16,864 bases of DNA. It comes from Acetatifactor sp. (GTDB lineage Bacteria > Bacillota > Clostridia > Lachnospirales > Lachnospiraceae). A model generated the notes under the pieces. It was not told where the DNA came from, searched no databases, and saw only the letters and a program-made list of their open reading frames with translations. How positions within the stretch are numbered: the first letter of the stretch is position 1; every line of letters begins with the position of its first letter. The translations under genes and the position numbers were made by a program. The stretch covers positions 1-16,864 of the forward strand of contig JAEDMI010000027.1 in NCBI GenBank assembly GCA_016303085.1, read 5' to 3'. Shown here piece by piece: positions 12,864-16,864 of the stretch.

Positions 12864-13412
12864 ATGGCAAAGGTTGAATTAAAACAGCCCATCGTAGATG
12901 AGATTTCTGCCAACATCAAAGATGCTCAGTCTGTAGTCGTTGTGGATTACCGCGGACTTACCGTTGAGCAGGACACACAGCTTCGTAAGAGTCTGCGTGA
13001 GGCAGGAGTTACCTACAAGGTGTACAAGAATACCTTCATGACCCGTGCATTCAAGGATACCGCGTTTGAAGGCCTGACCCAGTATTTGGAAGGACCCAGC
13101 GCTGTGGCAATTTCCACCGAGGATGCAACTGCTCCCGCAAGAGTACTGGCTGAGTTCGCTAAAAAGGCTGACAAGCTGGAAATCAAGGGCGGCGTGGTAG
13201 AAGGTACTGTATACGATGCGAAGGGAATGGCAGCTATCGCAAACATTCCTTCCAGAGAGGTACTTATTTCCAAGTTGCTTGGCAGCTTGCAGAGTCCTAT
13301 CACCAATTTTGCTCGTGTTATGAATCAGCTGGCAGAAAAAGGCGGCGCTTCCGCATGTGAAGCACCCGCAGCAGCTCCCGCCGCTGAAGAGGCACCTGCA
13401 GATGCTGAATAG
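12864..13412 (+). CDS. rplJ: 50S ribosomal protein L10
   Basis: L10 is the base of the ribosomal L12 stalk. The 182 residues start with AKVELKQPIVDEISANIKDA, followed by SVVVVDYRGLTVEQDTQLRK (23-42), LREAGVTYKVYKNTFM and LEGPSAVAIS in the rRNA-binding domain, then the C-terminal L12-binding helix (SKLLGSLQSPITNFARVMNQ, about 136-155). An Ala/Glu/Pro-rich tail (residues 163-182) extends it slightly beyond the usual 165-175. TAAGGAGG at 12849-12856 is the binding site. Expression is probably controlled by the L10 leader. Confidence 0.97.
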   Translation: MAKVELKQPIVDEISANIKDAQSVVVVDYRGLTVEQDTQLRKSLREAGVTYKVYKNTFMTRAFKDTAFEGLTQYLEGPSAVAISTEDATAPARVLAEFAKKADKLEIKGGVVEGTVYDAKGMAAIANIPSREVLISKLLGSLQSPITNFARVMNQLAEKGGASACEAPAAAPAAEEAPADAE

Positions 13413-13463
13413 TATTGCAGAGTAACTACAAATTATCAAATTAAAAAATGGAGGATTATTAAA

Positions 13464-13838
13464 ATGGCTAAATTAACAGCTCAGGAACTGATTGATGCTA
13501 TCAAAGAGTTGACCGTATTAGAGTTAAATGACCTTGTAAAGGCTTGTGAAGAGGAGTTCGGCGTATCTGCAGCAGCAGGTGTTGTAGTTGCAGCAGCAGG
13601 CCCCGCAGCAGCAGCTGAGGAAGAGAAGACCGAGTTCGACGTAGAGCTGACCGAGGTTGGCGCTGAGAAGGTTAAGGTTATCAAGGTTGTTCGTGAAGTA
13701 ACCGGTCTTGGCCTGAAGGAAGCTAAGGACGTTGTTGACGGAGCTCCCAAGGTAGTTAAGGAAGGCGCTTCCAAGGAAGAGGCTGAGGACATCAAGAAGA
13801 AGCTTGAGGAAGTTGGCGCTAAGGTTACTTTAAAGTAG
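13464..13838 (+). CDS. rplL: 50S ribosomal protein L7/L12
   Basis: L7/L12 is the multicopy stalk protein that recruits translation GTPases. The 124 residues show the N-terminal dimerisation domain (LTAQELIDAIKELTVLELND, 4-23), an Ala/Gly/Val hinge (about 36-52) and the C-terminal factor-binding domain (EKTEFDVELTEVGAEKVKVI, VTGLGLKEAKDVVDGAPKVV). TGGAGG at 13449-13454 precedes the ATG. The 51-nt gap after rplJ has no terminator, so the two are co-transcribed. Confidence 0.98.
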   Translation: MAKLTAQELIDAIKELTVLELNDLVKACEEEFGVSAAAGVVVAAAGPAAAAEEEKTEFDVELTEVGAEKVKVIKVVREVTGLGLKEAKDVVDGAPKVVKEGASKEEAEDIKKKLEEVGAKVTLK

Positions 13839-13859
13839 TCGTGATAAGCGAGTGACTGC

Positions 13860-13920
13860 ACAACAAAATGAAGAAGTGGCTCTCATGCTTGCATGAAGGG
13901 CCACTTGTTTATTTTGTTGT
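13860..13920 (+). terminator. Large nested stem-loop between rplL and rpoB
   Basis: Outer arms ACAACAAAAT (13860-13869) and ATTTTGTTGT (13911-13920), middle arms AAGTGGC (13874-13880) and GCCACTT (13900-13906), and an apical CATGC-TT-GCATG (13884-13895) stack into a 61-nt hairpin, 21 nt after the rplL stop. It may be a partial terminator or an RNase III-type processing site that adjusts the rplL:rpoB ratio. Confidence 0.75.
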
Positions 13921-13931
13921 ATTGGCGTGTG

Positions 13932-13943
13932 TAGAATATTCTA
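13932..13943. repeat. 12-bp perfect palindrome in the rplL-rpoB gap
   Basis: TAGAATATTCTA reads the same on both strands and sits in a strongly AT-rich stretch about 60 nt upstream of the rpoB promoter -35. It could be part of an UP-like element or a protein site; no family recognised. Confidence 0.4.
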
Positions 13944-14001
13944 AATTATTCTAATTTCTTATATATTATCAAAAATTTTCCGGGATAAAACAAATTTTAT
14001 C

Positions 14002-14030
14002 TTGACCCATTGACAAGTTTGTGTTAATAT
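14002..14030 (+). promoter_or_regulatory. Extended -10 promoter of rpoB
   Basis: TTGACC (14002-14007), 17 nt, TAATAT (14025-14030), preceded by TG at 14022-14023 (TGnTAATAT, extended -10). It gives rpoB its own transcription start, additional to read-through from rplJL. A second TTGACA at 14010-14015 has no -10 at a usable distance. Confidence 0.72.
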
Positions 14031-14036
14031 AGACGA

Positions 14037-14167
14037 TGCACTATTGTGCAGTGCTATGCCTTTTTGACAGTATTGCCATGCCCTATTCACACATCGGCTC
14101 TGCTGCTGTGCGCATGGAGGGCTTAAGGCTTGCACCAAATGATCAGAAAGAACGGGGTGAAATGTCA
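14037..14167 (+). other. rpoB 5' leader, no recognised RNA class
   Basis: The 329-nt rplL-rpoB gap holds the large stem-loop, the palindrome, the promoter and then this leader of about 130 nt. The leader includes a hairpin TGCAC-TATT-GTGCA (14037-14050) and a GGGCTTAAGGCTT stretch (14119-14131). No open reading frame of note and no known riboswitch or r-protein leader pattern was recognised. Confidence 0.5.
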
Positions 14168-16864
14168 ATGGAAAAGAACAGAATACGTCCGGTAGCCGGT
14201 TCTAAGGTTATGCGTATGAGTTATGCGAGACAGAAAGAGGTTCTGGAAATGCCCAACCTGATTGAAGTCCAGAAGGACTCCTATCAGTGGTTCCTTGACG
14301 AAGGCCTGAAAGAGGTTTTCGACGATATCTCTCCTATCGCTGACTACAGCGGCTCCTTGAGCCTGGAGTTCGTGGATTTTGAACTGTGCAGGGACGATGT
14401 GAAGTATTCTATTGAAGAGTGTAAAGAGAGAGATGCTACTTATGCGGCACCTTTGACGGTTACGGTTCGTCTGTACAACAAGGAAAAGGAAGAAATCAGC
14501 GAGCATAAAATATTCATGGGAGACCTTCCTCTGATGACAGAGACAGGTACTTTCGTAATCAATGGTGCTGAGCGAGTTATCGTCAGCCAGCTGGTTCGTT
14601 CTCCCGGTATCTATTATGCAATCGGGCATGACAAAATCGGTAAGAAGTTATTCTCCTGTACCGTAATTCCCAACCGTGGAGCATGGCTGGAGTACGAGAC
14701 CGATTCCAACGATGTCTTCTATGTACGTGTGGACAGAACCCGTAAGGTTCCTGTTACAGTACTGATTCGTGCACTGGGTATCGGAACCAATGACGAAATC
14801 CGTGAAGTATTCGGAGATGAGCCCAAGATTGAAGCGAGCTTTACCAAGGACACTGCTGAGAACTATCAGGAGGGTCTGTTGGAGTTGTACAAAAAAATCC
14901 GTCCCGGAGAGCCCCTCAGTGTTGAAAGTGCGGAGAGCCTTATCAACGCTATGTTCTTCGACCCCCGTAGATATGATTTGGCTAAAGTCGGCAGATATAA
15001 ATTTAATAAGAAGTTAGCTTTCAGAAACAGAATCAGACACCAGATTCTGGCGGCGGACGTGGTAGATCCTTCCACCGGAGAAATCCTTGCCTCTGCGGGA
15101 GACAAGGTAAGTGCAGAACTGGCTGACACGATTCAGAATGCAGCCGTTCCTTTCGTATACATCCAGACCGAGGAGAGAAACGTAAAGGTTCTTTCCAATA
15201 TGATGGTTGACCTGACAAGCTTTGTAGACTGCAATCCCAGAGATTTCGGTATTCACGAGCGTGTTTACTATCCTGTTCTGGCACAGATACTTCAGGAGTT
15301 CGGCGATGACGCTGAGAAGCTTGCCGAGGCAATTAAGAAGAATGTACATGAGCTTGTGCCCAAGCACATTACCAAAGAGGATATCATTGCATCCATCAAC
15401 TACAACATGCATCTGGAGTATGGCCTGGGCAATGATGATGATATTGACCATCTGGGCAACAGACGTATCCGTGCGGTAGGTGAGCTGCTTCAGAATCAGT
15501 ATCGCATCGGACTGTCCAGAATGGAGAGAGTCGTGCGTGAGCGTATGACCACACATGACACAGATGAGATATCCCCTCAGTCCCTGATTAATATTAAGCC
15601 TGTGACCGCGGCAGTGAAGGAATTCTTCGGTTCCTCCCAGCTGTCCCAGTTCATGGACCAGAATAACCCTTTGAGTGAGATTACCCACAAGAGACGTCTG
15701 TCCGCTCTGGGACCCGGCGGTCTGTCAAGAGACCGTGCCGGATTCGAGGTTCGAGATGTACACTATTCCCACTACGGAAGAATGTGCCCCATCGAGACAC
15801 CGGAAGGTCCGAACATCGGTCTGATTAACTCTCTGGCAAGCTATGCGCGTATCAACGAGTATGGCTTTGTTGAAGCGCCCTACAGAAAGATTGACAAAAC
15901 TGACCCTCAGAATCCTGTGGTTACCGATGAGGTTGTCTATATGACTGCAGATGAAGAGGATAATTATCATGTGGCACAGGCAAGTGAACAGTTGGATGCG
16001 GAGGGTCACTTTGTCCGCACCACCGTATCCGGTCGTTATCTTGATGAGACTTCCGAGTATCCCCGTTCCATGTTTGATTTCATGGATGTGTCGCCCCGCA
16101 TGGTATTCTCTGTTGCAACTGCATTGATTCCTTTCCTGCAGAACGACGATGCAAACCGTGCGCTGATGGGTTCCAACATGCAGCGTCAGGCTGTGCCCCT
16201 TCTGAATACAGAAGCTCCCGTGGTAGGTACGGGTATGGAGACGAAGGCGGCTGTGGACTCCGGAGCATGTGTGATTGCCAGAAAGGCCGGAACTGTTGAC
16301 CATGTATCTTCCAACCTGATCAGAATGACTTATGATGACGGAGAGAAGGAAGAGTTCCGCCTGACCAAGTTCTCACGAAGCAACCAGTCCAACTGTTATA
16401 ACCAGAAGCCCATTGTGTTTAAGGGCGACCATGTGGCAGCCGGACAGGTAATCGCAGACGGTCCTTCTACCGCTATGGGCGAGCTTGCTCTCGGTAAGAA
16501 CCCTCTGATTGGCTTCATGACCTGGGAAGGCTACAACTACGAGGATGCTGTCCTGCTTTCCGAGAGACTGGTACAGGAAGATGTGTATACATCCGTTCAT
16601 ATTGAAGAATACGAGGCAGAGGCCCGTGACACCAAGCTGGGACCCGAGGAAATTACCCGCGATGTTCCCGGCGTAGGCGATGACGCTCTGAAAGATCTGG
16701 ATGACAGAGGTATCATCCGAATCGGTGCGGAAGTTCGTGCAGGTGATATCCTTGTGGGTAAAGTAACGCCCAAGGGAGAGACGGAGCTGACCGCAGAAGA
16801 GAGACTGCTTCGTGCAATCTTCGGTGAGAAGGCAAGAGAGGTTCGTGATACCTCCCTGAAGGTT
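14168..16864 (+). CDS. rpoB: DNA-directed RNA polymerase subunit beta (partial, runs off the right edge)
   Basis: RpoB is the catalytic beta subunit. 899 codons are present out of roughly 1,250-1,300, open to the last base. It begins MEKNRIRPVAGSKVMRMSYA; GGGGTGA at 14154-14160 favours ATG 14168 over the in-frame ATG at 14162. Beta landmarks include GTFVINGAERVIVSQLVRSP (E. coli GTFIINGTERV region) and the rifampicin cluster GSSQLSQFMDQNNPLSEITH then KRRLSALGPGGL at residues 488-519. Asp497, His507 and Ser512 are wild type, so this region predicts rifampicin sensitivity. RMCPIETPEGPNIGLINSL follows. The order rplL-rpoB is universal. Confidence 0.98.
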   Translation, partial: MEKNRIRPVAGSKVMRMSYARQKEVLEMPNLIEVQKDSYQWFLDEGLKEVFDDISPIADYSGSLSLEFVDFELCRDDVKYSIEECKERDATYAAPLTVTVRLYNKEKEEISEHKIFMGDLPLMTETGTFVINGAERVIVSQLVRSPGIYYAIGHDKIGKKLFSCTVIPNRGAWLEYETDSNDVFYVRVDRTRKVPVTVLIRALGIGTNDEIREVFGDEPKIEASFTKDTAENYQEGLLELYKKIRPGEPLSVESAESLINAMFFDPRRYDLAKVGRYKFNKKLAFRNRIRHQILAADVVDPSTGEILASAGDKVSAELADTIQNAAVPFVYIQTEERNVKVLSNMMVDLTSFVDCNPRDFGIHERVYYPVLAQILQEFGDDAEKLAEAIKKNVHELVPKHITKEDIIASINYNMHLEYGLGNDDDIDHLGNRRIRAVGELLQNQYRIGLSRMERVVRERMTTHDTDEISPQSLINIKPVTAAVKEFFGSSQLSQFMDQNNPLSEITHKRRLSALGPGGLSRDRAGFEVRDVHYSHYGRMCPIETPEGPNIGLINSLASYARINEYGFVEAPYRKIDKTDPQNPVVTDEVVYMTADEEDNYHVAQASEQLDAEGHFVRTTVSGRYLDETSEYPRSMFDFMDVSPRMVFSVATALIPFLQNDDANRALMGSNMQRQAVPLLNTEAPVVGTGMETKAAVDSGACVIARKAGTVDHVSSNLIRMTYDDGEKEEFRLTKFSRSNQSNCYNQKPIVFKGDHVAAGQVIADGPSTAMGELALGKNPLIGFMTWEGYNYEDAVLLSERLVQEDVYTSVHIEEYEAEARDTKLGPEEITRDVPGVGDDALKDLDDRGIIRIGAEVRAGDILVGKVTPKGETELTAEERLLRAIFGEKAREVRDTSLKV

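Noticed and set aside
13481..13861. Antisense Ser/Thr-rich open frame opposite rplL
   Set aside because: Mirror of the Ala/Glu-rich rplL codons; no ribosome binding site.
14010..14015. Perfect TTGACA as the rpoB -35 box
   Set aside because: No -10-like hexamer lies 16-18 nt downstream; TTGACC at 14002 with TAATAT at 14025 has exact 17-nt spacing.
15629..15724. Rifampicin-resistance substitution in rpoB
   Set aside because: The cluster is wild type at Asp497, His507 and Ser512; the Leu511 in place of E. coli Ile is a common natural variant.

Overview
The window looks like chromosome from a motile Gram-positive anaerobe of the class Clostridia, most probably family Lachnospiraceae (Roseburia / Butyrivibrio / Lachnospira relatives). 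The grounds are the gene order flgK-flgL-fliW-csrA-flaG-fliD-fliS followed by the rpmG-secE-nusG-rplKA-rplJL-rpoB block, strong AGGAGG-type ribosome binding sites, TTGACA/TATAAT-type promoters, and an L10 leader with an intrinsic attenuator. No mobile element, tRNA, rRNA or CRISPR array was found.

Region 1 (1-6129, + strand) is a late flagellar operon. It holds the 3' part of flgK (hook-filament junction), flgL, the FliW/CsrA translational-control pair, flaG, the cap protein fliD, the filament chaperone fliS and a FlgN/FliT-like chaperone gene. A sigma-28-like promoter and two ACGGA motifs 18 nt apart precede flaG, so this operon may be controlled by its own FliW-CsrA switch. flgK has a stop at 22-24 in its frame; a -1 shift at a T7 run (51-57) would restore an upstream reading frame.

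Region 2 (6130-8740) is an accessory island: a secreted YiiX/NlpC-P60-like cysteine hydrolase, an XRE-type regulator behind a promoter whose spacer holds an inverted repeat, and glf (UDP-galactopyranose mutase), whose start overlaps the regulator's stop. It ends at a 15-bp bidirectional terminator.

Region 3 (8738-10177, - strand) is one gene for a FliD-like protein that lacks the usual FliD N-terminal motif. It has its own promoter and runs convergently into glf.

Region 4 (10197-16864, + strand) is the transcription/translation block. rpmG (only 49 codons) has a consensus-like promoter. Three 22-bp tandem repeats separate it from secE. nusG, rplK and rplA follow, with a similar GGGAG-hairpin-CGC..GAACC element before both rplK and rplA (candidate L1 operators). 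rplJ and rplL lie behind a promoter, an L10 leader, an attenuator and a possible Shine-Dalgarno-sequestering helix. rpoB is preceded by a large stem-loop and its own extended -10 promoter, and runs off the right edge after 899 codons with a wild-type rifampicin pocket.
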